Shown: positions 1 through 12,456, counted from the stretch's first letter. The stretch: 64,000 nt of DNA from Colius striatus (GCF_028858725.1 NC_084790.1:32963031-33027030), one strand, 5' to 3'. Notes: generated from the letters alone by a model not told the origin. Program-made: numbers and translations.

Positions 1-2182
1 AGAAAGATAGAATTTCACTGGCTGACAGGCTACACTGGGACCTCACTAAAGTGGTATGAAACCTCAGGCTTGGGCATTTCTTATGTTTCTCAGTGTACAC
101 TGTATCTATCAGATGCTGCCTAATGGGGTAGAAAAGCTGGGGCTGTGGGCTTTCCTGTAACCCTCAGTGTGAACTGTATGTCTCTGAGCAGCACCCTGGA
201 TTTTTCAGTCTGAGCTGCACAGGCAAAATGCAGATGAGTGAAGATAGCTCCCACATGTAAACTTCTAGGAAGGTAGCACAGTTCTGGCTGACAGGTTACC
301 CTGGAAATTCTCTAACACTGTAGGAAATTTGGGGCTGCGGGGCTGGGAACTGTCTAAGGAGATAGGAAACCTGGGTTGCGGCTTTAATTTGTGTCACAGT
401 GTACTGTGTTAAATAATGGCCTCTGCTGTTCCCTGTTGGCTACGAAGACTAATTGTATACGTTTGAATGGCTCTCACACGTAAACTGCCAGGAATGTAGC
501 ACTCTGCTGACTGACGGGGTACACCGGGACCTCTCTACCGGGGAAGGAAACCTGGGCCTTCATGCTCTCCTATATCCCTCAGTGTGAGCCGTATGTTTTT
601 CAGCAGCACTCAGGCTTTTTCAGTCTGAGCTGAGCAGGCGAAATGCAGACAAGTGAAGAGAGCTTTCACACATACAGGGCTAGATAGGTAGTACTGTTCT
701 TGGCTGACATCCTAGCCTGGGACCTCTCTAACAGTGTAGGAAAACTGGGACTGTGGGCTTTCCTGTGTCCCTCAGTGTGAACCACATGCTCCTTGGAAGT
801 AATGGGCTTTTTTAGTCTGGGCTGAGCAGGTGAAATGCATACAATTGAAGATAACTCACATACATAACTGCTAGGAAGACTGGGAAGTTAGAACTTTGAT
901 GGATGACAGGCTGCCCTGGGACCTTCCTAATGGGGTAGGAAATCTGGGGTTGTGAGGTTTCCTGTATCCCTCAGTGTGAAGTGCATATCTCTGGGCAGTA
1001 CTGGGCTTGTTCAATCTGGGCTGAGTAGAAAAAACTGCATATGACCAAGGATAGCTCCTACACCTATAAGTCTAGGAAGGCAGAACCTTACTGACTGACA
1101 GGCTAAGAGGGTACCTCTATGTAAGTGTAGGGGACTTTCTTGTGGCCCTCTATGGTCACCATATCTTGGTTGCAACTTGTTTTTTTCAGTCTCTGCTGAG
1201 AAGACTAACTACATATGATTGAGGATAGCTCACACACCTAATGAGCTAGTAAGGTGGAACTTTGCTGGCTGACAGGCCCTCCCTGGAGCTCAACACAATA
1301 GTAGGGTAGCTGGGGCCAGGGGCTTTCTTCTCTTCTACAGAGTCCACTGTATCTTTGCTGCAGCTTGCCTTTTTAAGTGTGAGCTGAGCAGACTAACTGC
1401 GTACTATTGAGGATAGCTCTCATAGAAAAATGGCTATGAAGGTAGACCTTTGCTGGCTGACAAGTTACCCTAGGACCTCTCTGAAGGGGTAGGATACGTA
1501 GGGATGCAGGCTTTCTTCTGTCCCTCAGAGTTTATCCTGTCTTGGCTGCAGCCTGGCTTTTTCAGTCTGGTTCAAGCAGACTAATTGTGCACAACTGAGG
1601 ATAGCTCCCACAACTAAAGGGTTAGGAAGACAGAACTTTGCTGGATGACAGGCTACCCTGTGTCTTTTCAGACTGGTGGCTGGGGGATATCCTGTGTCCC
1701 TCTGTCAACCATAACTCTTTCTTGGTTGCAGTCTTGCTTTTTCAGTCTGGGCTGAGCAGACTAACTGCATATGATTAATTCCCACAGCAAATGCGCTAGA
1801 AAGGTTGAAGTTTGCTGGCTGATAAGACTAGCCTGCAATGTGTTAAAGGTATAGGGTACGTGGGGCTGGGGGCTTTCTTCTGTCCTTCAGTGTCCACTGC
1901 ACCTGTTTCTTGGCTGTAGTGTAGTGGAGATATCCTATCCCTAAATGTGTAGTATACTTGGGGTTGGAAATTTTCTTCCATCTCTCAGAGTCCATCATAA
2001 CTCTTTCTTGGCTGTACCATGGCCTTTTCAGCCTGGGCTGAGCAGACTAACTGCAGATGACTGAGGATAGCTCCTACATCTAGGTCTAGGAAGGTAGAAC
2101 ATTGCTGTCTGATAGACTAGCTGGGATGGTGGCTTTCTTGTGTGTGTCAGTGGCCACCATTCATCAAATCTTTCTTGGCTTC
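1..2182. repeat. Degenerate tandem repeat array, about 190-bp units
   Basis: A recurring block (aaggtagaactttgctggct, then gacaggctaccctgggacct, then a 'ctttcctgtgtccctcagtgtgaac' type segment and 'cagtctgggctgagcagact') returns near positions 20, 284, 506, 700, 901, 1088, 1265, 1454, 1642, 1814 and 2105. Most spacings are 172-222 bp, with two longer ones that suggest indels. Units are clearly related but diverged. The array runs off the left edge and stops at an LTR. I see no coding potential. It may be a satellite or minisatellite, or an internal repeat of a larger element. Confidence 0.8.
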
Positions 2183-3181
2183 TGTTATCGTTTAGCAAGG
2201 AGCAGCTTTTGCTTGGTGACAGGGGGAGCAGGTTGCAGTGAAGATCCGGTAAAGCATTTGTGGACTCTCCCCCAGCTCCTGGGTTCACATCCACCTCAGG
2301 CCCGGCTGGGCCAATCTGGCACCTCTGATATCACTTATTTAGGGACAGGAATTTGAAGTGCTGGCAGGAGGTGTAAGAGTGATACAAGATGGAGGTGACC
2401 ACGCGGACCCTACAGTCAGAGATGGAGGCAGGAAGGAGGAGCACCAGAGCAGAGACTGCTCTGCAACCCACGATGAGAATGCAGGCTGTGCCCCTGCAAC
2501 CCATGCAGGGCTATGGCAGGACTGAGAGTTACCAGCAGTTCCGTGTGAGTGCATCCGGATGGGCGAGGGACTGTGTGGGGAGGTGGCCATGGCCCAGGCC
2601 GTGCTGGAGAGCCTGCACGCCGCAGAACAGCCCCACACGAGAGGCAGAGAGGAGCTGCAGCCTTTGGGATAAATGCACATCGGAGCAGCCCGTGCAGGGC
2701 TGCCGTGTGTGTGAGGTACCCCATGGACTTGCAGGGAGGACTGGTGTGGAGCCCACTTGCCCTGAGGAGGGACAAACGGCAGAAGCTATCAGGAATAGAC
2801 TGACTGAAACCCCCACTCCCTGCCCCCCTGAGCCGTTAAGGGAGGGAGGAGGTAAAAACATTGGGATCAGGGCTCTGAGCCCAGGAAGAGGAAAGGAGTG
2901 GGGAGAAGGTGGTCTTAAAGGGCTGGACTGGTCAGACTCTTCATTGTTGTACCACTCTGTGTTGTTTTATTTTGGTTATGTTTTGGGGTTTTATGGTTAT
3001 GTTTTAGTTGATGTTGCATTAAATTATTTCCTGGTTTCTTCCCCAAGCCGAGTAGCCTGGTCTGTTTTGTCCTGAACCTTAAACAGCAATTAAGCTCTCC
3101 CTGCCCTTTGGAAATCTTCAGGTCTTTGGTACTTGAGGCTAATCGTGGTCTTTTGTTCCCTGATGGGCCTAAACCAGGACA
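2183..3181 (+). mobile_element. LTR-B copy 1 (ERVL-like LTR, about 1 kb)
   Basis: This is one of three related copies in the window, with the others at 27722-33621 (interrupted) and 22270-24662 (minus). Shared landmarks are 'gcaaggagcagcttttgctt' near the start, a TATA-like tatttagg, an ATG beginning a long ORF, an ATTAAA signal about 600 nt later, and the end 'tgatgggcctaaa..gaca'. The first bases here (tgttatcgttt) are diverged from the TGTCCTGGTTT of the other plus-strand copy. The flanks (GCTTC left, CTCAG right) do not form a target duplication, so the left junction with the tandem array may have been rearranged. Confidence 0.75.
2389..3075 (+). other. Uncharacterised ORF inside LTR-B copy 1 (228 codons)
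   Basis: An ATG-started frame opens about 50 nt after the TATA-like sequence and stays open for 228 codons. It starts MEVTTRTLQSE and has a Cys-containing middle (CWRAC, CSLWDKC, CRVCEVP, CPEEGQ, CPPEP). Frames beginning at the equivalent ATG are also open in copy 2 (32837-33442) and in the more diverged copy 3 (24464-23973 minus). I recognise no protein family. It may be a real LTR-encoded product, or simply GC-rich LTR sequence with few stops. The opposite strand also has shorter open frames here, which argues for caution. Confidence 0.3.
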
Positions 3182-6100
3182 CTCAGTAATTCAGAATAAC
3201 TTTTTAAATAATTTACATGTTCATATTACAACCTGAATTCAATTGCATGTTGTTGTTAACTGGGTTGAAAAGGAAGGGGATTTACAGCCCTTGTCAAAGC
3301 CTCATACTCCCAGAAGTAATCTCATTCAGGCAGAATTCAGCAAGATGCGCTATTTGAACTTCAATAACACAGTAGTGTCAGAGGAAAAGAAAATAAGGAA
3401 AATCATAGACTCTTCTGCATGAGACTGAGTCTTAAGAAAATTCCCTGAGATTATGTTAAAGGAAGAGAAGCTATGGACAGTGATAGCAGAATGTAGTACT
3501 GACTAGTGCTTGTTTTGTCTGTGTCCAGAAAGCTATGAAACCTCACCACCACTTGTAGAACCTGAATTGCAGTAGGAGCTAGAGGTTTGAAGTTGGTGTC
3601 ATGTGAGCTCCTGCCAAGATACTTTCCTGCAGAAACGCAGTAAAGCAAGATGTAGTGAGTTGTTTGTCCCAGTCGGACCTGAGCTGAGGACAGCTAAGAG
3701 TTTTCTACCAGGGAAACTCTAATTACTCATCTGTTACATCAGGGAAAGTGTCCCTGTCTTGCAAACCTAATAATGGCTGTACCTGTAGTTCCTTGATACT
3801 ATTTTCTGGACACTGTTACAGCCTAGGATGGATAGGTTTGACAGGAGAAAGATAAGTGCTTATTGTAGGTTTTTTGACCTATCTTTTTGACAGATGGCAG
3901 TGTAACTTCACTGTGCCCCTAAAACATGTGTGACTCCTACCTGGACTGTGATGCACTTCAAAATTTCCCTTTATGTGCTTACAACATTGCAGAACCTTTT
4001 TTTCCACCCTCACTTTCTCTTTTCTTCAGCTCATTATCAGAGTTATAACATTGCATTTACAATACACAGCCTGAGATCACTGCCAGGACGAAGATTTTGA
4101 TGTGCTGGTGATGTCAACTAATGTCTAGCCCCATAAGTTCATTGGGCTGATGTTGTTTTTCATGTCTTTTCTTCCTCTTTTGAGATATCTTATCTCAGTT
4201 TCTATTAAGGTAGGGATGCAAGAGTCTCAACAAATTACTTTTACTTTCCATTATCTTTGTCCCTAAAAGTTTCTGTCTCCATCATTTTGAACACTTTGAA
4301 CATTTTGTGTCATGCTTGAGCATTTTATTTGTTTAGCTATCATATACACAGAAGTGACATTACATTTTGACTACTCCTTCAGGTCCAAGAAAACTATGTG
4401 TCTTTTTTTACTGCTTAACTTTCCACTGTCCCTCTATATTGAAACAATACCTTGTTGCTGTCATAAAACAGCATGAAGTGTTTTAAATTCCCTTTTTGAA
4501 CTGTTACATCTATCCCTCAGTTGCTTTATAGACAAACTGAAGGAATGAAGTTTACTTCTGAGCACTAGGATACACAGAACATGTGGAGACAGATAGAAAC
4601 TCTGCTTTCAGAAACTGTGCTTGTTTGAACAAGTCATAACTGTAGATCTCAAAATAACAACTTGCCATGGAACTGCTATCCACAAATCAAAAGTTCTGAG
4701 TTTCCAACACATCGTTGAGATATAGTATACAGTTCTACCATGTATGAGATATGGTAAATTAGTTCTACCTCTATTCATCTTTCCATGTTGTTCTTCCTTT
4801 TTCTTCTGCGTATTTAGATTGCACAGCTCTTCAGGACTATGGACATGTTTGTACAGCACAATGGGGTCTTTTAGCAGACTGAGTTTTCTTTAGGCTGTCA
4901 CACTGCAAAGCAAGAGAATCCATAAGGTTTGACATTCTTTTATCTTTGTGGTCTATCATTTCCCCATTGCACCACCTCACTTATGCCACTCTGAGTGCTT
5001 AAGTGTTTCTTTTCTGTGTATTTTTAAAGTCTATTAAGAGTGACACACCAGTACTGATAAGATAGGAGGTAACAAGTGTGTCATGCAAGAGCTGTCAACA
5101 TCTCAGTCAGTTGTCCTCATGTTCAGACAAAGCCCTTCTCATTTCACATACATTCCTTCCTCCTGTTTGTGTAGAAATACATAAGTTACTGTGCATATTC
5201 TCCTGCTATGAAGTTACAAATATGAATGCTTTTTTCCAGAGAGATATATTCCATCTTCTGCCTTTTGCACTGGGATATTGCCAACCTCAATGAAGAATGG
5301 GAAATCCCTGTAGATCCAGTCCTTAACCAGATGCTAAGTCCAGTAACTTCTGTATCTAGTAGGAGTCCTGTATCCACTAACTCCTACAGCAGAAATATAG
5401 CAACGGGCAGGATTGGCCTCATGGCAACTTGGGTTATCCCTACAGACAGTGAAAGATGCAGTGGTCATGTAGTTAGTACCAATGGAAATATTTTGTATGC
5501 CACCTCTACTGTTGTACACAATGACAAGAATTTTAAGTCCTGTTGATTTCAACATTTCTTTCTCAACTACTTAAAAGATAAATCAATGTCTGCAGGAACA
5601 TCTACAGGTGAATATGTTTATTCTCCTGTGGAGTAAAGGAAACACTTTTAAAATGTGCCTATTGGCTTTCCTTTGAGAGAGGTGTCCTTAAAAAAAATCT
5701 GATGTGACTGCTGAATTAGTTTTTTCACCTAACCACCATCTTGTCAATCTTAGTTACAGCAGATCTTTTCTATATGTGCCTCTCATCATCAGGCACTCTG
5801 GCAGTACTAAGGGGTACAAAACAGAGATTAGCATCTGAAGTGGTGTTCAAGGCTTTGTGTGAGCTACATCTGTGATGGGAATCCTTCATTGTCTCTGTTT
5901 TTATGTAACCACTTCAGCTGTTACCAGCTTTTAAGGGAAGTCTTGAGCACAGTGGATAACTTGTTCAATTTTTAGTGAAAAAACGTACCTAATACCGGTG
6001 TTTTCAACACTTGGCCACTTTTATATGCTCAGCTTTGAGAATCATACCATATGACTGATTCTTGCAGACCATTTGGAGATACGGAAATCTAGACTCAAAT

Positions 6101-8519
6101 GTTGTGTTGGTGTTTAGGCAGCATTAGTTATGAAGTTGGAAGAAACAAGCACTCGTAGTCTGCATCAGTATAAGATATTATTGTAGTGATTGTTCTGACT
6201 TAAGTCAGTAGCTTTCTGATTGCTGTACTTGGAAGTCTGTAACCTTTAAAACAATGTCACAACAGAGAAAGAGAAAAAAAATCAGTTGTTAAAACTTTTC
6301 ATTATATCTGTTTGACATCAACAATGAGTCTAACTCTGGACATCCATCAGTACTTTTCTCTTTAGAAAAATGAGTTAAGATATTGATACTGTAAAAGCCA
6401 GTCTGAGTAAACTCTGCAAGACTCAGTTTAGAGTTTTAGAAAGCAGGCATTCTTTTATTCAAAGATGCAGCAACGGAGACACACAGGGATATTTTCTCTG
6501 AAGTGGAGACACACAGGGATATTTTCTCTGAAGTGCTCTGTCTTATCACACTAAAATAGCTATCTTTATTGTTGTGATGTACATATTCATTGTATTTCTC
6601 ATAAAATATATGCATATTCATTTTAGTTCCAGTAATTATTTACATACTCCACACCCCTTGCTCCACAATTTGAGTTGGGGGTCTTTTGAGAGGGTTTGGT
6701 GGTTGTTTTGGAGTGTCTGCTGTTTGTCCCTGAGGTCTAATCCACATGGTTTGCCTTAAAAGGAATTGTTTTTCACAAAGACCTTGTTCACTGCTGATAT
6801 ATCTTTTTCCAACCTATGACCTATCCCTTCCTTTTATCTTCCCTTCCTTCTGTCTTCTGGGTTAGATTGTTAGTAGTTATTTAAGTCTTCCTACTGACTA
6901 CTAGGCTCCACCATCCACACCTGTGTGATCTACATAAGCATCTTGCCTCACTTTCGCTTAACTCAAGGTCTACATGATATTCTCTACTGTTTCATTCTTG
7001 TATCAATACCAGTTGTTCTAAACCTTAGCCGGCAAATCTTGTCTATAAGTACATGAAGAACTTAAGCAGACATGAAGGTAGCATTCTGTACACTACCAAA
7101 ATCTTGACTGGTTTCCAGGTGTGGTAATGACTCTAGTAAGGTAATGAGCTAAAGGTAATACATCTTCTTGTTCCACATGGGTTAAAAGACATTTGGAGTT
7201 AAAAAGATATCGGAGAAAAAAAAATCTGAATCTAGCTCTTGTAATAATGTCTTTAAAAGTCTGTCAAAATGAAGTTGCTTCTAAACAGGAAGTTCAGCTC
7301 CAGAAGTAAATGTAATGCACCAGAACTATCAGGTTATGTATCTGCAAGAGTGCTGACCAATGCTGCACAGAAAAGGCATTCCTCAACTTTCAGATAGCCT
7401 GTAGTCTGGAGTGCATTTTGAGATTAAAAGTTGAACTTCATACTGCAACAATATTTTTTCTTTGCTTATTTCTAGAAGACAATCTAGGTGCAAAAATGTT
7501 AGAAAGATTGTCTTAGTTGGAGGCCTGATGCTATCTATTATTACACTTTTTCCTCTGGTGTAAAATCCTTCAGTATTCAAGTCTTCAAAGTTTTGAGGGC
7601 TCACAAAAAAAAATAAAGTCAGTGCCACAATGCAGCGTTACATAATATCTTCAGTATTAGAGTAGTTTTAGAGTAACTTTACCCTAGAAAGTTGAGTGAA
7701 AAACGAACAATCATAAAGCAATAGTGTCTCTGCTCATCTATTTGTGCCATCTGTCTATTGCTCCAGGAAGAATCTAAGAGATGCAGACAGGGCAGAAAAG
7801 TGAAGCAGAAGATGTGAAAGGGGAAAGTACTTCAGGACCTTGTGTTCCACAAGACAGAAACTGTTGAAGTTGTTTCCTGATTCAGGGATGGAGATATGCA
7901 CTGTTAGCTTTGTTGAGTTTAAGCAAACTAATTGAGAAAGACTTTAAATGGCGTTATGTAATTGCAGGGACACAGAATGATGTCAGCTGCAGGCTACAAA
8001 TTCCAGAGATGCCAGTATCATGGCCACATTTTCCCATCTTTGGTGAGAATCTCAATCAAATTACATGAAGGAGCGAGGGAAAAGGGTGGCACAGTAGTGT
8101 AAGGCTGGCAAAAACAGGACTTAGGGAAGCCTTTCCCCACTGACAACAATAACAAGCAAAACGAATTCTGTCTGCACATTTAGATCTCACAAAATTGTTA
8201 TTCCACTGATGACAATAAGTGCAGCCCTCTAATTCTGCTGTGTTTTTTCTTTGGCAATGTATACATCCATTTTCATATTATTTACTCTTCCTGAAAACTA
8301 AACTCAGCTGGATTGGCTCTGTTCACCTTAACACTGACACACACGCACACATGCACAAAGACACTGACACTCATTTAAGAGAAACCCTTAGCTGCATTCC
8401 ATTTTCTCATGCGCGTCGATGAGCTTGAATAACGCTTACCTGTCAACAACGCAATAAACCGTCGTTCCTGTGACAAACTACAGAATTTATCGACATTTCT
8501 GTTTTTTATGTCAACAGTC
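3182..8519. other. AT-rich stretch without a supported gene
   Basis: The only open frames are short (110 codons or fewer), with no recognisable domains and no convincing paired splice sites. One 30-bp tandem duplication is listed separately. A CA-rich run lies near 8336-8372. This is probably the upstream flank of the CpG-island gene. Confidence 0.6.
6476..6535. repeat. Perfect 30-bp tandem duplication
   Basis: The unit gagacacacagggatatttt + ctctgaagtg occurs twice without a mismatch or gap (6476-6505 and 6506-6535). Perfect identity in AT-rich non-coding sequence suggests a recent slippage event, possibly a polymorphic two-copy locus. Confidence 0.9.
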
Positions 8520-9352
8520 AAGCGCAGGCTTCTCCACGAGCGGCCGTTACCACGCGTGCCCCGATGACGCCTTTCGAGCTGCGGGCAGTCGGGGGCGGCT
8601 CCGCGAGCTCCCGCAGGTGCCCGTGCGACCCGGGCCCGCCCGAGCGCGCCCTCTCCTGGCCACCGCTGTGACACGTCCGGGCCAAGCGCAGCCCTCGCAA
8701 TCACTCGGCCATCGGATCGATCGCGGCCTTGCCTTTGCTAGCTCTCCCGGGCGCTAACCCCTCCCGCAGCGCCCTGCCGCCTAAGTAGGCGCGCGCAGAG
8801 CAGAGGGAGCCGGCTCGCCAGGGGGCCGACGAGGCCTCTGCACACCACAAACGAGAAGGGCCAATGGCTGCGCCTGTGCCGAAGCGGCCCGTAGAGACGG
8901 AACGCAGGAGGAGGCGAAGATGATTCCGTGCTCTGCACGCAGGGTCTGTTTGGGCGAGCTATGGCCCGCCGGGCCAGCTGGTCGCGGTTCGGGCTCCACT
9001 TTTCCTCCCCGCCCGTCCGAAGAGGCAACGGGGGCATCGCTACAATAAAGGGCGGCTGTCTGCCTCGCGTTTTGTGCTCTCCGCTGGTCGTCGCGCCTTG
9101 CGGCAGCGCGGTTGCGAGTGGGCTTGGCCCTGCGGGAGGCAAGCAGCCTTGGGGAGGTGCGGGGCTGCTGGCCGCACGCCGAGCGCTCCCGCCCGCTGGG
9201 GCTGGAACGGGGCGGAGGGAGGAAGCAGGTAGTGAGACTTCCTCCTCGGCAGGGAGTTCGGCAGCGGCGGTAGCTTCTCCTCTGGAGCAGCCAAGCGCAG
9301 CTTGACACCGGCCCCCTCCCCCCGCCCCGTCGTCGTCGTCGTCCATGCCGCC

Positions 9353-9358
9353 CACGTG
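9353..9358. promoter_or_regulatory. E-box CACGTG in the CpG island
   Basis: A palindromic CACGTG lies upstream of the predicted start codon. This is the binding motif of USF and MYC/MAX class factors. A single six-base match is weak evidence of function. Confidence 0.35.
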
Positions 9359-9794
9359 CCCCCGCTAGTGCTGACGGCTCCTCTGTCTCCGCAGCAGGGC
9401 TGCTCTCGGGACGGAGGACACCACCGACTGCCCGGAGCAGGTAGCGATGCCAGTCGCCCCCCGCTCAGCGCCCTGCCAGGTGCAGTCTGACACTTGCTTC
9501 TTCGCCGCCACCCGCCGGCGGGACGGCGGCGCGGCTCTGCGCGGAGAGGAGAGCGGCGGCGAGCGACCCCAGCCCCTCCGCCAGGCCAGCGAGGCGGGCC
9601 GGCACGGCAGATGGGTGGCTTCTTCCGCCTTCCCCTTCCTGCCTGCCTTCTCCTCCGCCCCTCCGCCGCCCCCCGCCTCCTCCGTTGCCTCCTCCCCAGG
9701 TGCCGCCGCCTCTGCCTTCCTCTCGGCTGCCTGCCTCTTCCCAGCACCCCTTCGGACCCACGCTCGCTCCCGCCCCGGCTTCCCCGGACTCGCC

Positions 9795-9942
9795 ATGAGC
9801 GGCGGTGCCGCTCGCTTACCGCCGCCGCCGCCCCACCACGGGCCGAGCCTGCCGGAGCCAGGAGCGCGCAGCCAGGGCAGGGGTAGCCCCGCCGGCCACA
9901 GCGCACCGCGCGCCGCCCCGGGCGCCAGAGGCCCGCCACCAG
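9795..9942 (+). CDS. Host gene, first coding exon (partial gene, unidentified product)
   Basis: The ATG at 9795 has G at -3 (gactcgccATGa). It opens 49 codons plus one base, rich in Pro, Gly, Ala and Arg (starts MSGGAARLPPPPPHHGPS), and ends at a strong donor CACCAG|GTGAGC. The outgoing phase is 1, which matches the exon at 15064. The peptide is low-complexity and probably disordered, like many vertebrate N-termini encoded in CpG islands. The same frame is open upstream to another ATG at 9447, which would add 116 residues. I prefer 9795 because the upstream part has no recognisable domain and may be UTR or intron (donor-like site at 9440). I do not recognise the gene. Confidence 0.6.
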
Positions 9943-10892
9943 GTGAGCGGGAAAGGGGCACCGGGAAGAGGGAGTAGTTCCGGGCGTTCCCCCCGTTGCC
10001 GAGCAGCGCACCAGCTCGGAGCGGGCCTTGAAGTTGTCCTCCGCGGCGCCCGGACTCGCAGCCGCCACGGGAGGTCCGTTCTCGGGTGGAGGCAGGGGGA
10101 CGGGATGGAGGAGAAACTCCCGCCGGTCACAGCAGAGCGAGGCAAGTCGTGGCATCTGCCGTCAGGCCATTTGTCGGCCGGCCAGCTACAAAGTGCCCGG
10201 GCATCTCTGTGCGTTGGTGGCCGGCGTGACGGTGGCTTTTTGTCCGCCGGTCGGGATGCGGCATTGTGAAGCGCGGGTGGCCCGGGGTACTGAGGCTGGT
10301 GGCAGTCATACCACTGCCAGTGCTACCCAGCCCTGCCCCCCATCTGTTGGCCGCCGGTGCAGCTGGAGGGGTTTCTCTGGGTCGGGCGTTGGGGCCCTGG
10401 TGACCGCATTTTATACGAGCCTCTGGTGTGCCGGGTTGGGCCTGGCCGGCCTCCCTTCTTCCTGCAGCCGCTGCCGGCCTACAGCCTGCCCTCAGGCTCA
10501 GCGGCGCGCCGCGCTCCTGAGAGGGGCGAGGGGTGGAAATGTGTGTGCCTGTGGTGAATGGCGTGTCCGTGTCGCTGGATCAGGCGCCGCCCCTTGCAGG
10601 CTGCCAGTATCTGTGAGAATCCATGGCTCACAGTGGCAGGTCACCTGAAGTTCTGGTGCGTAGCTCTAAATGCTTTCAAAGTCAGGCTGCCTCTGTGGGA
10701 ACCGCGGTTGAGTGCTTTCGGGCCCGCTGTGCCTTGATTAACAGTTGCCACTGTCTTGAGTTTCCTGTTAGAAAGAGCCCGCAGCAGGCTTTTTCTGGGG
10801 AACTGGTTTTCAGGATGTGGTTCATTTGTCTTGGAGCTACAATGTTTTCAGGACTCTCGGACCTGAAGTTCCAACATCTGGGATGATATGCT

Positions 10893-11197
10893 TGTCAGAC
10901 TTGAGAACTGCTTCTGAGACTGCCCTGGAGTTTCCCACATGCTTCAAATTGAACAACTGCCTGTGTGGTTTCAGGACTGGGTCCTTAAGTGTTTTCTTAA
11001 ACTGCTGTTTGTGAATGGCAGCAAGAATGAAACTGTTTGTTTATTATGAAGTTAGTAATTACAAAGTGGTATGGGAGAAAATTAAAAATGAGACATAATT
11101 GACATCATTCTTTGGGCCTGAAGGGTGAAAAAATGAGTTACCTAATTAGTCTTTTCTTAGACTGTATTTTTAGTGGTGCACATGTTATGAGGACTTA
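10893..11197 (+). repeat. Left arm of a 0.3-kb inverted duplication
   Basis: This segment matches the reverse complement of 12601-12918 along its length, at roughly 85 percent identity by eye. Anchors are tgccctggagtttcccaca, tgtttgtgaatggcagcaag, gaagttagtaattac, gtggtatgggagaaaat and tttttagtggtgca. Homology ends sharply at both sides. It lies in intron 1, just downstream of the CpG island. Confidence 0.85.
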
Positions 11198-11534
11198 CTT
11201 GGAAGATTTACAGGAGTCTGCTGTATGGGTGTTTGTGCTGATGAAAATCTTGCTCTGAAAAGAAGATTTTATAGACATTTTCTCTTCAAGTTTGTGGTTG
11301 ATAGCATATTAAAGGGTTACTGTACAGAAAGCTGAGGAAGAACTTGAATTTTTGCCTTTGAATTGTAGAGCATAGCTTAAAAATAGCTTTTACTCTGTGC
11401 TGAGACCACAGAGGACATGGGACATGTCAGTCTGATGTCTAGCTATTTGGGCCTTCTTAATATAGGACAACAGAACTTAGAACCTTTGTCATATAATGAA
11501 TATATGTCTTTGTCTCAACTTGTAAGTTTTGTCA

Positions 11535-11604
11535 TAGTTACTCTTCTGATTCTCTGTCCCATCCAACTGGGGAGGAGTGAGTGAGCAGCAGTTGGCTTAG
11601 TTAA
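11535..11604 (+). mobile_element. 3' end fragment of an ERVL-type LTR
   Basis: The block ttctctgtcccatccaactg + gggaggagtgagtgagcagc resembles the 3' part of the ERVL LTR at 54686-55126 (cccctccccgttctgccagg then aggagtgagcgagcag). It abuts the 5' end of the following CR1. The fragment is short and could be misassigned. Confidence 0.5.
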
Positions 11605-11605
11605 G

Positions 11606-12456
11606 AGAGTGCACCCTCAGCAAGTTAGCTGATGACACCAAACTGAGAAGACTGGCTGATTCCCCAGAAGGCTGTGCTGCCATTCTGCAGGATCTCGGCT
11701 GGCTTGAGAGTTGGGCAGAGAGGAACCTGAGGAGGTTCAACAAGGAAAAGTGCAGAGTCCTGCGTCTGGGAAGGAACAACCCTATGCACCAGTACAGGCT
11801 GCTGGAGAGCAGCTCTCTGGAGACAGACATGGGAGACTTGATTGGCAATAAACTAAACATGAGCGAGCAATGTGCCCTTATGTCTAACAAGGCCAGTGGC
11901 ATTCTGGGATGCATCAAGAAGAGTGTGCCCTGGTGAGGTCTCATCTGGACTCCTGTGTCCAGTTTTAGGCTCGTCAGCTCAAGAGGGACAGAGAACTTCT
12001 GGAGACAGTCCAGTACAGGGCAATCAAGATGATCAGGGGACTGAAGCATCTTCCTTATGAGGAATGGCTGTGGGAACTGGGACTGTTTAGTCTAGAAAAG
12101 GGAGACTGAGGGGGAATCTCATTAATATTTGTAAGTGTATAAAATGTGGATGGCAGGAGGTTAGGGCATGCCTTTTTTCTATGGTATCTAGGAACAGGAC
12201 AAGGGGTAATGGGATGAAGCTGGAACACAAAAAGTTCCATTTAAACGTAAGAAAAAACTGTTTTACTGTGAGGATGAGGGAGCCCTGGCACAGGTTGCCC
12301 AGGGAAGTTGTGGAGTCTCCTTCTCTGGAGGTCTTCAAAACCTGCTTGGAGATGTTGCTGTTTGACATGATCTACGTGGACCTGCTTTGGCAGGAGGGTT
12401 GGACTAGATGATCTCTAAAGATCCCTTCCAGCCCCTACCATTCTATGATTCTGTGA
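11606..12456 (+). mobile_element. CR1 LINE, 5'-truncated
   Basis: This is the C-terminal end of CR1 ORF2 (the 'gatgacaccaaactg' block after the polymerase motif, then 'aacctgaggaggttcaacaagg' and 'tgcgtctgggaaggaacaac') followed by the 3' UTR and the terminal attctatgattctgtga repeat. The frame is interrupted by stops and shifts. It sits between the two arms of the inverted duplication. Confidence 0.93.

Larger units (their letters stand above)
8520..10560 (+). promoter_or_regulatory. CpG-island promoter of the host gene
   Basis: The sequence changes from AT-rich to very GC- and CpG-rich at about 8.5 kb and returns to AT-rich by about 10.7 kb. It holds many GC boxes, a GTC repeat (9329-9343), a CACGTG E-box (9353-9358), a CCG-repeat tract in the coding exon and no clear TATA box. 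This is typical of a broad housekeeping-type vertebrate promoter. The transcription start cannot be fixed by eye. A possible first donor, GAGCAG|GTAGCG, lies at 9440, so a spliced 5' UTR is possible. Long minus-strand frames here follow from base composition. Confidence 0.85.

Noticed and set aside
6476..6535. Possible CRISPR-like or regulatory repeat
   Set aside because: There are only two adjacent copies with no spacer, in a vertebrate genome. It is a simple tandem duplication.
9040..10155. 371-codon minus-strand open frame across the CpG island
   Set aside because: It is Arg/Gly/Pro-rich, overlaps several other open frames and has no domain. It follows from GC content over a CpG island.
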